Shown here in pieces: positions 1 to 13,300 of a stretch of 64,000 bases of DNA. The notes under the pieces are model-generated. The model was not told where the DNA came from and ran no database searches. It saw only the letters and a list, made by a program, of their open reading frames with translations. Source of the DNA: Hymenoscyphus infarciens (Eukaryota; Ascomycota; Leotiomycetes; Helotiales; Helotiaceae). Position 1 is the first letter of the stretch. Each line of letters opens with the position of its first letter. A program made the translations under genes and the position numbers. The stretch is taken from assembly GCA_001414345.1 (NCBI GenBank), contig LLCB01000102.1, positions 1-64,000 of the forward strand. Reading direction: 5' to 3'.

Positions 1-810
1 TTAGTCTATTATAGACTAAAAACCACCTACTTTTAGTCTATAATAGACTAAAAGTCCTCTTTTATATAATCTTTCTAATTAACTAATTATTTATTTATAT
101 GCTTTTAGTCTATTATAGACTAAAAACCATCTACTTTTAGTCTATAATAGACTAAAAGTCCTCTTTTATATAACCTTTCTAATAAATTAATTATTTATTT
201 ATATGCTTTTAGTCTATTATAGACTAAAAACCACCTACTTTTAGTCTATTATAGACTAAAAACCAGCTATCTTTAGTCTATAATATACTAGAAACTATCT
301 ACTTTTAGTATATAATAGACTAAATATCCTCTTTTAGATAACCTTTCTAATTAACTAATTATTTATTTATATGCTTTTAGTCTATTATAGACTAGAAACC
401 ACCTAGTTTCAGTCTATTATATACTAAAACTCCTCTTTTATATAATCTTTCTAATTAACTAATTATTTATTTATATACTTTTAGTCTATTATATACTAGA
501 AACTATCTACTTTTACTATATAATAGACTAAAAGTCCTCTTATATATATTCTTTCTAATAAATTAATTATTTATTTATACACTTTTAGTCTATTATAGAC
601 TAAAAACCACCTACTTTTAGTCTATTATATACTAGAAATTATCTAATTTTAGTCTATAATAGACTAAAAGTCCTCTTTTATATAACCTTTCTAATTAACT
701 AATTATTTATTTATATACTTTTAGTCTATTATAGACTAAAGACCACCTACTTTTAGTCTATTATAGACTAAAAACCGTCTACTTTTAGTATAGAATAGAC
801 TAAAAGTCTT
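1..810. repeat. palindromic AT-rich satellite, 104-bp unit with 32-bp subunits
   Basis: Tandem array entering from the left window edge. The repeated mark 'gcttttag/acttttag' falls at about 101, 205, 373, 477, 581 and 717, giving spacings of 104, 168, 104, 104 and 136. The longer spacings equal 104 plus two or one extra 32-bp subunits. Each subunit holds a 23-bp palindrome with arms TTTTAGTCTAT and ATAGACTAAAA followed by about 9 bp (ACCACCTAC-like). A linker with the AT-only run ATTATTTATTTATAT closes each unit. No coding potential is seen. Function is unknown; centromeric, subtelomeric or transposon-internal origin are all possible. Confidence 0.9.
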
Positions 811-1502
811 CTTTAAACTAATGTTTTCAAATACTTAATTAATTACTTATATACTTCTAGTTTATTAATTATTTAAAATATAAATCTTTTATTCTATTAT
901 ATATTAAATATCTCTAGAACTTATCTCTTTTAAGCCTTCTACTCTATTATCTACTAAACGTATACATAGAAATATATATTTAATTAAATAATATATAATA
1001 CTTTTTAGTCCTTTTAGTCACGTTTCTTTTAATGCCGTTAAAGGCCGATTTTACACGTGATACCTACGCGCTGACAAAGCTTAAAAGGCGACGTGGTTAT
1101 ACCGACGTTAGACGAGTTATATAGCTCTTAAGAGGGCTGGTTATAACGTTATAACCTAGCCCTCCTAAGGCTCAGGCTCGCTTCTTTTTACATGTCTATA
1201 GTGACTTTCGTATAGTTTGCCTAGGTACCCCGCTTCTCTAAGAGAATCTTTAGAGTACTTTTCGTACGACCTCCGCTGTGGCCAACGGCAACGAATTCAA
1301 CTCCGAAAGCTAATCAGCCTATTCTATTTCACCTCCTACTATATGCGGTATTTTTGAAGAATACCTCGTATATTTGATTTCTTCTTAGTTAATGCTAACG
1401 GAAGAACTATGGCTATTATCATAATTGAGGACTCTTCTTAGTTACTATTTATTCCTCTCTGTTTATATCTTTATATTAACAGTGCTCTATTTCTTATACT
1501 TA
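811..1502. other. AT-rich spacer with a 33-bp near-perfect palindrome
   Basis: No gene is seen. The segment 1020-1440 is less AT-rich than its surroundings. At 1132-1164 lies a near-perfect palindrome with arms GAGGGCTGGTTATAAC and GTTATAACCTAGCCCTC, differing by one inserted base. The left 8-bp target duplication of the next element ends at 1502. Confidence 0.6.
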
Positions 1503-2356
1503 TAGTGTTTTAGCTTTCCCCGCCTTAGTCAGCCTAGCACTCTAGAGAGGATAGGCTACCCCTCTCTATTAGGAAAGGAGAGAATAAGCTAATTTCACTT
1601 ATAGGCTAGGCTAAATTAGATAGAAGAGATACTAAATTTAGATAGAAGAGGTAAGGAAGACTAAAAGAGAGGGCTAGGTAAGAAGAGGTACTAGAGAGAA
1701 TAGAATAGAATAGGAAGTATATAAGTAAAAAGTAATAAAAAGTACTAATATTATTAACTAATTCAAGAAGTATTAAAAATAATATTATTATTAAAGCTGC
1801 TAAAAGACGAGATATTATACCTAAATTATATATTATCCTAGTAGATTAGTAATAACCTAATTCTCTTTATTCTACTACTTATCTTCTAAGTCCTTTTAAA
1901 TAGTACTAAATTAAGTGCTCTACTAGATACTTGATTTACTATAGTAAAACCTCTGTTTTTAGGTACTAATTAGAGACTAATATTATATGCTTTTCTCTAA
2001 ATCTACTAATAATACTATAAATAATACTTCGTTCTAAGCGAATTAGTCTATAGCGAGACCTAGTAAAGCAGGGTTTATTTAGAAGGCTCTATTATAGACT
2101 ATTACGCTTAGGACTAAGTATATTTAAAGCTAGTATATACTCTGTCTAGCCTCTCTTATAAGCTAGGAAAGGCTACCTCGATATCTCGGATAAGAAAGAA
2201 TAGACGGAACAAATTTCAGAATAGAATCGGAGTAGCTAGAAGAAGTGATATATTAGAATAAGATTAGACGGGATAGTCTTAAAATAGAGGTAGAAAGGAG
2301 AAGGATTATTAAGATAGAATAGGATAATAGATTAGACAGAGAAACCTAAAACACTA
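1503..2356. mobile_element. hAT-type non-autonomous DNA element, RIP-mutated copy
   Basis: 854-bp element whose ends match the copy at 18595-19542, in the same orientation. The left end begins TAGTGTTTTAGCTTTCCCC and the right end finishes CCTAAAACACTA, i.e. inverted ends of the CAGTGTTTTGG family after C-to-T and G-to-A change. It is flanked by 8-bp direct repeats, TATACTTA (1495-1502) and TATACTTG (2357-2364), differing by one G-to-A transition. An 8-bp duplication and CAGTG ends fit the hAT superfamily. No transposase is encoded. Differences from the other copy are almost all transitions, as RIP produces. A second miniature element is nested at 2027-2118. Confidence 0.88.
2027..2118. mobile_element. 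TA-inserted miniature inverted-repeat element (family A, decayed)
   Basis: 92-bp element inside the hAT copy, absent from the other hAT copy at the equivalent site. Terminal inverted repeats of about 26 bp start CTTCGTTCTAAGCG on the left and (reverse complement) CTTAGTCCTAAGCG on the right, with four mismatches over the arm. TA lies on both sides (2025-2026 and 2119-2120), the target duplication of Tc1/mariner-type elements. Removing it restores the sequence of the other hAT copy. Confidence 0.82.
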
Positions 2357-2849
2357 TATACTTGCGAATAAGTACTATATTAAATTTCTAAGAGCGAGAA
2401 TTGAATTCCTTCGTAGATATAGAGAGAGTAATTACTACTTTAAAAGCGTTCTTAATAACATTAGTTCCTATAGCTTATAAGTTCCTAGAACCGTAGCTAG
2501 CCTAATTATCGTAAGTTCTTCGAAGTCTGACTTAGATTATAAGGATTTGTAATACTTAGTAGACACGGTATTACTTCTTCCTAGAATTTTTCACTTAGAG
2601 CCGGGATTCTGCTTTAACTATAAAGATAATCGTTAACGAATTTATCTTAGATAATACTACTCTAGACTCGATTATTAATCTTATCTTAAAATCGACTCGT
2701 AGTAAAATAAGCACTAGTGATGTTTTTCTTTATCACGTTTTATAAGTAGTATATATTATATAAGTAATTAGAGCGTATAATTATATAATTTAAGAACTTT
2801 TAGTTTTATTTAGTACTAGAATAGAGAGTTAAGAACTAACTTTTTATTT

Positions 2850-5800
2850 ACTAGCTATTATATCTTTATAGCTATATATTTTAGTAAGTTATTATTATAG
2901 TAATTAATACTTTTATCTCTTAAATAGTTATAAATACCTAGAATATCTCTTAAATTACTTAGAAAGTAACTACTTTATTTCTTTAAATAATACTTCTTAA
3001 AAATAAGAGTATTCTAGTTAGAAATAAGAGATATTTAAGTTAGTTTATACTTTTTCTTTATTTATTAGTTTTCTTATACTAATATACTAAATATTAATAA
3101 ATATAGTAAATTAACTTACTTCTATATTATCTACTTATAACTATATAAACTAACTCTTAAGAACTTTAGTAATAGTTAAGTCTAATACTCTTACTTCTTT
3201 TACTTATTACTTTTACTAACTACTTTTAAACCTAGTTTAGCTTTAGCTTTAATTTCTTAATTAGTTTCTTAAAAAGTACTATCTATACTAATATCTACTT
3301 ATATTACTACTTCCTAGACCTCTTTATCTTTTAGACGTTATATAAAGTCTAATCTAAAGAGAGAGAATATTCTATAAAGCTTCTTCTCTTTCTTAATATT
3401 ATAAACTTAATCTAAAAGTAAGAGACGAAGTTTCTTTCTATACTAATTAATAATAGCTTCTTTACTTCTATTATAATAATACTCTTCTTTCTTATACTAT
3501 TTTATAATAGATTAATTAAATATCTTTTAGTCTTATTCATTTAAAACTTTAGAATAGACTTCTAGTATAATAAATCGCTTATTTATTACTCTTTTACTAG
3601 TAGTATTTAATTAGCTTTATACTTAATTTATAATTCTCTTCTTCTTACTATCTATATAAGAGTTAATTAAGAGCGATAATAGTAGTTACTCTAGCTCTAG
3701 CTCTAGCTCTAGCTTAGAAGTAGAAGTAGAAGTAATAAAAAGTTATAATAATAGCGTAGAAGATCTTAGAAAGTAAAGTATTAGCTTTTATATCTAATTT
3801 TACTTTTATCTTAAAAATAAACCTTACTTTTAAGTAAGAGCCTTCTTAACTTACTCTTAAGTAAGAGCTTTCTTAACTTATATCTTTTACTACTAAAGCT
3901 CTATTTCTCTTTTAAAGTAATCCTTTTTAAGTTCTTTCTAAACTTTATTATTAAATTTATTACTTTTACTTTTATCTTTATTCTTAAGTAAGATTATTAC
4001 TCTATAGTAGTAGTTTAAAGCTAGCTAGTTCTTTTAGCTAGATATAAGTGCTTATATAAGCAAGCTTTTCTTAATATTATAAAGATATCTAGCTTAATTT
4101 ATAAACTTATTATCTTTAGAATTATAGCTAAGTTCTTTATATTAAATATACTTTTATATTAACTAGTAAAGGTTCTAGTAGATTCTAGCCTTTCTTAGTT
4201 ATTTTAAATAATACTTAATATATATTAGAAAGATAGTTTCTAAAAGTACTAGCTTAAGATTATTATATATAAGAAGTAGCTTAAAAGTAGTCTAATAAGT
4301 AGATTAATAATTTAAGAGCGTATATCTAGAAAAGAAGAATTAAATAGTATAAAATATAAGATTCTTAATTACTATAATTATATATATATAAGATATCTAC
4401 TTATCCTAGAAACTAAGATAAGAATAGATTCTCTTCTTAAGATTAACTCTATACTAGTATTTATAAGAAGTATCTACTTAGTAAATATCTCTATTAATAA
4501 GGATTTTATATACTTTATAATATAAGAAATTTAATTCTAAAATATCTTCTATAGTTTATTAGCTAATTTAGTACTTAAACTTTTAAGAAGAGAAGTATAA
4601 TATTAGTAGAACTTTAATATAATCTAGCTATAAATATCGTCGAGTATTTAAGTAGTATCTTATTATAAAACTAGCTCTATATACTATTAATACTTTTAAT
4701 AATATTTAAAATATTATAACTAAATTATAAGTATCTCTTTCTAATAATCTTATATACTAGATATATATTAGTAGAGATAGTATTAATATACGCTAAGAGT
4801 TTCTTTCTATTATATTACTTCTTAAACTTTATAATTTAAGAGAGAGTTTTTATATAAGCGCTTTTATTCTTTAAGTAATAAAGTCTCTACTAAAGCTTTC
4901 TTAAGTTCTTATTATAGTAAAAAGTTATATTATCTATAATATCTTAGTAATATATAAGAGCGTAGGCTTTTAGAAGTCTCTAAGAGAGCTTCTTTTATAG
5001 ACTCTTTTAATGATTACTAATTACTATCTATTTTTTACTCTCTAGTTATATTATATAAGATACTAGAAAAGCTTACTTTATATAAATAAATAAAAATATA
5101 AATAGTAATATAAAGAACTATATTATACTTTAACTAAGTATATATACTATTAACCTCTTTAAAATAGTATATATAGCTAATAGCGTTTTAAAGAGATCTT
5201 AGAGTAATAAATAATCTATTAAACTCTTAAGTAGTTTTATTAGTTTAGAGATATATATAGTAATTAGAATTAACTTTTTAGAATATCTTAGTATAGTAGA
5301 GAAAGAGTATAAAAGACTTCTTCTTCTCTTTTATACTCTTATTATATTACTTTTTAACTATATAATATACTTATTATAAAGATATTTTATAGCCTCTCTT
5401 ATATAATATCTTATTATTTATTAATATTATAGCTTTAAAGAAGTAATCTTAATTAATAGCTTTTCTATAAAAGAAGATAGTGAATATCTTAAACGCTATT
5501 CTTAGCTTAATAATTAATATATATATATATAAGAGATATATATATAGAGTATATACTAGAATAATAGCGTAGTTAATCTTTTTAGAGAAGAATACTTAAA
5601 TATAAAAAGAGTAAGTCTTCTTTTTATAATCTAATACTAGACGTAGTAGTACTAACTTTATAATATACTAGAATAAAACGTAATTAGTTAGTAAAAAGTA
5701 ACTCTCTTCTTATACTTCTTTAATAGTATTCTACTTCTAGCTAATCTTTAGTTTCTTCTTCTCTAGAGTATAATTAGTAATAGTCTTATCTTAATACTCT

Positions 5801-6230
5801 TATTATCTCTTTATTATATAGCGTAGCTTAGAAGTCGTACTATAATAAGCTACTTTTTTAATATACTTATAAGCTAGTATATTAGTAGTAGATAGAAGAA
5901 GAATAATTAAAAGAACTAAAGTAAATTAGATACTATATATTAAAGATTATTATCTTAAGATATTAGCTTTAAATTACTAAAAATAGATAGTATACTATAG
6001 TAAGAATAGTAAATAATAACTAACTTAAATATCTCTCTTTTTTAACTAGAATACTCTTAATTTTAAGAGATATTATTTAAGAGATAAAGTAGTTACTTTT
6101 TAAGTAATTTAAGAGATATTCTAAGTATTTGCGATTATTTAAGAGATAAAGATATTAATTACTATTATTATAACTTTTTACTCTTAGATGTTATCTTTTA
6201 TATATAGAATTAGATTTAGAATAAAGAAAT
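2850..6230. mobile_element. DNA transposon relic with long terminal inverted repeats
   Basis: The stretch about 2884-3047 recurs in reverse complement at about 6020-6180. Both include the shared words GTAATTAATA, GAATATCTCTTAAATTAC, AAGTAACTACTTTAT and AAGAGTATTCTAGTTA. Weaker similarity extends outwards towards 2850 and 6228, so the outer limits are approximate. Arms of about 165-300 bp around about 3 kb suggest a Mutator-like or similar long-TIR element. The interior is saturated with RIP changes, has no ATG-initiated frame and no transposase domain I can recognise. A simple (TAGCTC)n-like run lies near 3690-3715. Confidence 0.65.
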
Positions 6231-7099
6231 AATAGCTAATATATTAGAAGCTTCTAGAAAGAAAAAAGAGTAAAAAGCTTAGATAGTAATTTAAAAAATC
6301 TATTTAAAAAACTCTTTTATATACTATATAATAACTACTTAGTTTAATAAGTTATTATAACTTCTATAATTACTTTATCTACTTTTTAATATATTATAAA
6401 TATTTTAAAAAGTATAATTAGAATAACTATATATAAGAAGTAAATATAAAATAGTTATTTTTAAAGTTATTTTCTAAAGCTTTCTTATATATAATAAGTA
6501 CTTATATTTATTATTTTATAATTAATAGCTATTTTATTAAAAGTATTATTAAAGAGGTTATATAGTAATTAGAGTATAAAAAAGATCTCGCTTAAGCTAC
6601 TAGTAGCCTAGAAACGTTACCTCGACGCTACTTCGAGCTATAGCCTAAGTTAGTCTAAATTAGTCTATATTACTTAGAGTACTACTTAGAGTTACTTAGA
6701 ATACTATAAGTAGAGTAGAGTAGTTCTTAAAATCAGCTAAGTAGAGTAAAGTAGTAGTTATTACTCTACTTTACTCTTTTAATTTCTTTCGCTAGTTTTA
6801 GATAATAAAGAAATATTAACTCTTTAGAAAGATAAAATATACTTTCTTTTTAGCTAAATTACTTAATAAAGATCTACTTTTATACTAGAATCTACTAAAG
6901 AAGATATTATATACTACGAGACTTTATATTTTAATAAACTATTTATTAAAAAGACTAGTCTTATTTTTAAGCTAATAGAAATTCTTTTCTAACTAGTCTA
7001 AGTTACTCTTTAGAGAATCTAATTAGTCTCTTTATCTTATTTTATATCTTAAAATAATAAATAAAGTAGTTATTACTATATTTATTTATTTATTTATTA
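6231..7099. other. RIP-degraded spacer
   Basis: AT-rich sequence nearly free of CA and TG. It contains imperfect AGTAGAGTAG-like repetition around 6660-6780. No gene or defined element is recognisable. Confidence 0.5.
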
Positions 7100-10000
7100 C
7101 TATTTAATATTAGACGGAGTCTAGATCGTGTAGTCTAGGTTCTAAAAAGTCTTAAAGAAGGGTAAATGACGCTAGAGAGGTACTCTAGGCTATAGAGAGC
7201 GTAAACGAGTAAGCTAGTTTATAAAGGATAGTTTAAAGAGAAGCTCTACTTTTAGAATAGCTCTTATTCTTAAATAGTTTAACAAATTAGAAGAAGATAA
7301 AAGAGATATATAAAAGTATAAAAGAGAAGAGAGAGAGGAAGTAGTTAAACTATCTTAAAAGATAGATCTTTATAAAGAATTTAGTCTTAGTATAGACCTT
7401 ATAAAAGAGTTTCTTAGACCTAGGTCTAAAGAAGAGTTAAAGCTTTCTCTTAACCTTAGCTAATAGTCTTAAATCCTTGTTATTTATAAGCCTATAAAAG
7501 AGTAAATAGAATTATATCTTTACTTTCTTATATTTATAGTTCTCTAACTCTAGAAGTATATCAAAGTAGAAGAAGCGAAGGTAATACGCTATAAAGTCTC
7601 TATAACTAGTATAAGCTATAATTAGCTAAGCTAGAACCTCTCTTAATAGCTTAAGAGTTCTAGGTTTTAAGAACTAGGAAGTAAGACCTAGCCTCTTATA
7701 GGTATCTAAGAGCGTAGTTTACTAGAGTTAATTTATAAGCTTAATTCCTATCTTCTTAGTCTTATAATTAAGTATAGTAGTATAGAGTAAGGAGTAGGAG
7801 CTAGAAGGAGGAGTTAAGTAAGCTACTTTCTCTATAGCTTTATTAGCTATCTTATTACTATAGATTCTTATATAACTAGAGTACTATCTTATTTAAATTT
7901 TCTTAAAGTATAGCTAAGTAAAGTTAAAAACCTTATTAAAGGTTCCTTATAATATACTATAAGACTAGTAGGTTAGTTAAAGTATAGCTTCAAAGTTATT
8001 AAAATAAATCTAGTATTTTATAACTAAGGTCTAAAAAGAGGATCTAAGAGTAAGTTTAAGGCTATATAAGATAGCTTTTACCTCTATATTATAAATTTCT
8101 AAGGTTTTACTAAAAAAGAAGAGCTTTATATTTAATATAACCTCTTCTTTTATAAGATATATACCTTTACTAGTGCTTTTATTATCTAAGTAAGAGCTAT
8201 TAGTAAATATAACTAAGTTTATAAGAGAGACTAAGATAAGGAATTTAAGGAATTTAGCTTTATAGGATTCTTTATTACTATTAGAGCTTAGGCCTACTAT
8301 CTTAAAGAGATAGATTTATTAGTTAAATCCTCTATTCTATAAAGGGTTCTAAATTAGATCGATTTCTTCTAAGAAAGAGAGAGGTTAAGAGGACTAGTAG
8401 ATAAGCCTAGTCTTTAAGTAAGAGTTATTTAAGTATTATTTAAGTAGGTAAGCTAAGTTAAGACGTCGAGTTCTAGCTTTAAAAGCTTTACTTTTAGTAA
8501 TAAGAGTAATCTTAGTAGCTAATAAGCTAGATTCTATAAGAAGTACTAAGATAGAGGTGGTTTTATAGACTAAGAGGATAATTCTAGTATACTTTATAAC
8601 TACTTTATCTAAAAGTATTAGGTAATAGCTAATCTAGTTATTTATAAAGCCTATACTACCTATTTTCCTTATATAACCTAAGTACTAGGTCTTATATCTA
8701 AAGTAGGTAATTAAAAGGATATAAGCTATAGTAGCTTATTTTAGAAGGTATAGAGAGGATCTCTTTACTATATTTATTATACTTTTAAGAGTATTAGCTA
8801 TAAGTATAGCTTTACTAGCTATTCTTTTAATATAGTTATAAAAAGTAAAGTAAGAGTTAAAGAAGATACTAAGCTATTAAAGCTCTTTTATAAGCTCTAT
8901 TATCTTTTCTTTAACTATAATAAGAGAGAGAGATTAAATCTCTCTTTCTTTTTATTTTCTTTTATAAAAGAAGTAGATAAGTTTTAACTTTTTAGTATTA
9001 AAGGTAATACTCTTATCTATACTCTATTTAAGTATACTAGTTACTTATTTTATAAGTAGCTTAATATTCTCAACTTTTAAGAGTCTAGAGATAAGTAGTC
9101 TAATATTATTAGTATAGCTAAATCTCTATACTACTAGAAGTAAGCTAACTTCTAACCTAAAAAGAGGTTAGATATATAGTATAAAAAGAATTAATAAGAT
9201 AGATAAGCCTTAAAAAAGGCTATATTTAAGTAAGATAGTATCTCTTATCTCTCTATTAAGCTTTACTTTTATAGATCTATTAGTTAAGAAGAAGAAGACC
9301 TATTCTACTAGGTAGTATAGCTATTCTTACTCTCTAAGTCTTTTAATTAAGTAGCTAAGAAGTACTATGTTAAAGGCTCTCTTAATATTAAGTATAAGAA
9401 GAGAGGCTTCTTATTTATCTATAAGAGCTAACTTAATATTAAAGGTAAAGTAGGTAGTAAGATCTATAATAGTTCTTAATAGAAGAGTACTAAACTAGTT
9501 CTATTCTAAAACAGTGTATTTAATAGCTATCTAAAAGACTTACTTAGTAAAAAGCTTTTTAAGCCTTTTTCTAAGAACTAAGAGTAGTATAATTAGCTAG
9601 TATACTTAAGAGGAAGATTTATCTTTCTTATTAAGCTTTAGAATAATAGTAATAATAGTAGTATAGAAGATCTTTAAGTAAAAGCCTATCTTAATATAAC
9701 CTTTAAATAAAGAGAGAACAAGGCTTAATATTTATAACTAGGCTACTTTAAAAACGCTTATTATAAGCTCGTCTTCTTCTAATATAGTTAAAGCTTTACT
9801 AAGGATTAATTCCTTAACCTTATATAAAGTAAGATTAGCTTATAAAAGAGACTAGAAAGTAGTAGTTAAAGTATTAAATAGAATATTCTTAATCTTAGCC
9901 TTATTTATAAGTAGCTCTTATACTAAGATCTTTTACTTTTCTTAAGTAATAAAGCCTAATTAGCTTACTAAGTCTTTTAAAAGTAGGGACTTATAGACTC

Positions 10001-10330
10001 TAGTACTCTAGTACTACTTATAAAACTTAAAAACGTCTTTACTTCTTATTATCTTATTAATTAGACTATAGAAGTATTCTCTCTTTACTTTCTAAATCTC
10101 CTATCTTAGACTCTTATAAAGAGACTTTAAAGCTTATAGGTTTATTCTACGTTTTTATACTTACCTAGCCTTAGTAGCTACTACTTAGTACTTCTTATTC
10201 TACTAGAAGTGTCTAAATCTATAACTAAGTCCTCGCTTAGTACTATAAAGATATACGCTATATATACTCTCGGTGATAAATCCTACTAGGGCCTTAAGCG
10301 AATTAGTGTTTAGTATAAGTTTATATATAT
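7100..10330 (-). mobile_element. LINE (non-LTR retrotransposon) relic, Tad1/I-like, RIP-inactivated
   Basis: Reading the minus strand conceptually with its stops gives a decayed reverse transcriptase at about 9,650-9,000. The catalytic Tyr-x-Asp-Asp position, near 9093-9117, reads Tyr-Thr-Asn-Asn, as expected from G-to-A change of two Asp codons, and is followed by IRLLISRLLKVENIKLL. Further downstream at about 8225-7825 the frame resembles an RNase H domain: it opens with NLVIFTNSS and a later stretch reads EVKAILYSLKLTL. The RT-then-RNase H order and absence of LTRs fit an RNase H-bearing fungal LINE. Stops are frequent. The 5' (high-coordinate) and 3' limits are estimated from composition and are uncertain. 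Confidence 0.6.
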
Positions 10331-13300
10331 AAGAGTTTTAAAATTATTTAAAGTAGAATATATAAGCTATAGCCTAGTATTAAATCTTTCTAGAAGAGAT
10401 ATATATTTTTCTAATAATCTATATTTACTTAATAATTATTAAAAATTCTAGAAAAATAGACTACTAGAGTCTAAGTAATATAATAGTAGATTACTCTCTT
10501 ATTATATCTATAAATAGAAATAGATTTAGAAGCTAAGAATTTAATTTAGACTTTATATACTAGAAGTAGAAGTTTTTTTAAAAAGAGTAACTTTTCTACT
10601 TTTAAAAAATACTTTCTTTTTTATCTACTTTTTAACTAACTTCTTCTCTATTAAGTTAAATTATTAAACTTATATATCTAAGATATTAATACTAAAGTAT
10701 AATAGTCTATAATACGTTTTAAGAGAAGAGTAAAAAGAACTACTACTATCTCTTCTACGCTTACTTCTACTAGTTCTAAAAGCTAGATATTAGAATAACT
10801 TAGCTTCTTTTATAAATAGAATTTCTATATTTCTAGAGAAGAGAATAGCTTTATAGTTATCTTAATACTAAGAGAGATAAAAGATATAAAGACTATAATA
10901 ATCGCTTAGAGATCGATAGTAACTCGATTTTAGCGTTAATCTCTGTTTTAGATATCGATTTATATTACGACAGCTTTATATTCCAACTATATAATAGTAT
11001 ATCTCGAGCTAATTTCAAAGTTTTAGTCGAGAACATATCCGATCAACGATGAGATCCTAGCTGGGAAAGGCGTTGCTATAGAACGTTATCTAGCAGATAC
11101 CTATTTTTAAGGTATCTCTTAGTATCTCGCTATAGCAGAATTGAAAACCCGTTATAATATAGTAGTTGATAAAACTTACTTATCTTTTTCCAGGAGATCT
11201 ACTCAAACGTTACTATACGATAATATAACAGTAGAAACGAAAATAGTCCTTTCTTATAGCTTATAGAAGTAGTCGATTCATTCGTAGGTCTATATAACGA
11301 ATAAAAGCTACGAATATATTTAGAATATTCACGATTTTCTATAGATAAATTACTCTTTAAATTATTTAAGAATAAGAAGAGTTTGAGATATAAATAGTAG
11401 TTATTTATTTATAAATATTCTATATTCTCAGTATAGTTTCCTACTTATCTAAATATATATAAAAATCCCTTGAAATTATCCGCTTTAGTTGCTTTTATTA
11501 TCTTAATTAGACTACGCTAGAGCGTTTCTAAGCTAAAAAAGTAGATAAATTAGTTATTAAATAAGGCTATTCTTAAAGTATTACTTATACTAAGCTTAGC
11601 TTATAAAATCGCTCTTTAATTACTCTCTTTTTCTCTACTCTTTTTATTCTCTTAATTATAATAACTTTTTAAAAGTCTTATAATATATATAATAGAACTA
11701 TTTATTACTATATACTATACTCTAATTATATCTTAATAGCCTTTTAATATTAACTTTAGTACTTAGAATAGCTAATAAATCATATATATAAAGTATAGTA
11801 TTTAAATATTAAAAAGTATTTAACTTTTACTATTCTAAGAGCTACTTCTTATTAGTACTAAAAGTTATAATATAAGAGTTATTAAAATACTAATTAAAGT
11901 TAGTATATAACTTATTAGAGCTAGTAGTATTTAAAGTATAAGCTCTTAAAAGAAGATTCTACTAATAAATAGAGTATCTTAGTAGACACTCTATAGTAGG
12001 CTCTATTTAAGTAATTAAACTATCTTAAGAGTATTAGTACTTTATATAAAGTTTAATCTAATTAATAATTTAAAGAGCTTAAAAGGAGTTATATTATTAT
12101 TAAATTAGTATATACTTAATATATAGATTAAGAATATAGGTAATAAAGTAAATTAGTAACTACTTTATCTTAAAAGTATCTTTAAGGTTCTAGAGTATAA
12201 GAGTATAAAGAGCCTCTTTTATTATAATATTATAAATAAGGTTAGCTAATCTCTATATAAAACTAATATATTTAAGAAGAGAGAGCGCCTAGTATAAACC
12301 TAAAGGAATATAATTATAAAAAGGCTTTATATAAAGCTCTATTTACTTATAAAGATCTTACTTATCCTAGGTAGGAATAAAGAACTAATATATACTAAAG
12401 TCTCTTCTAAATCAAGTAATTATACTCTTTTGTTTTTAAGCTTTAAATATTATTAAATAGAGGGAATTCTACTAAGTATTAATATTTGTCATAGGACAAA
12501 GGTAGGTTAGACAAAGGATCACCTAATAATCTCCACCTTTTAAGCGAGGAGTATAGTATTTAAAGCCTTATACTCTTCTCTATAGTTCTAGGAATCAAGC
12601 ATCTACTTTAACTTCACTTTACTTATCCTATGCTCTTAATATAGCTTTTGTAATCGCTATAATATTAATAAGAATTATCCTTATTTAAGTAATTTAATAC
12701 TAAGTAGCTTAACGTTTATTACTTCTTATAATCTAGAGTATAAGACAACGTATTTTTATATAAATTAAGAGAGAGACATAGTATATAAGAAACTCTCTAT
12801 TTCTAAGTAAATTTTATACTAAGTTTATAACTCTTAAAACCTTTTCTATATTCTTACTTTTTAAGAAGTTAAATACTATAGTAGTAATAAGTATTAAATA
12901 ATATACTAAATACCTAATTTAAGAGTTATAACCTTAAAAGAGATACTATAGTATATTAAGATTAAGTATAGGATTATTATTATAATAGAACCTAAGCTTC
13001 TAGAGAAAGTAGTTATAAAAAGTATTATTATTAGTAGTATTATCTCTATAAATCATAAGTACTTTATATATAATCCTAAGACTAAAACTTCAACTTTATT
13101 ACTCTAAAAGTATTCTATTATCTATCTTATTAAATTATATTATATTAATATTACTAGAAAAAGAGATAAATAAAATATCTACTATTCCCTTTTTAGACTT
13201 ACTATAAACCGCCTTAGTATAATTAACATTTATATAATATTATTACTAGTTAAGGCTAATCTAATACCTAATTCCTTTTATAATATACTTATAGTTTTTA

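Noticed and set aside
1..810. CRISPR-like regularly spaced palindromic repeats
   Set aside because: The spacers are also repeats and the composition and flanking genes are fungal. It is a satellite.
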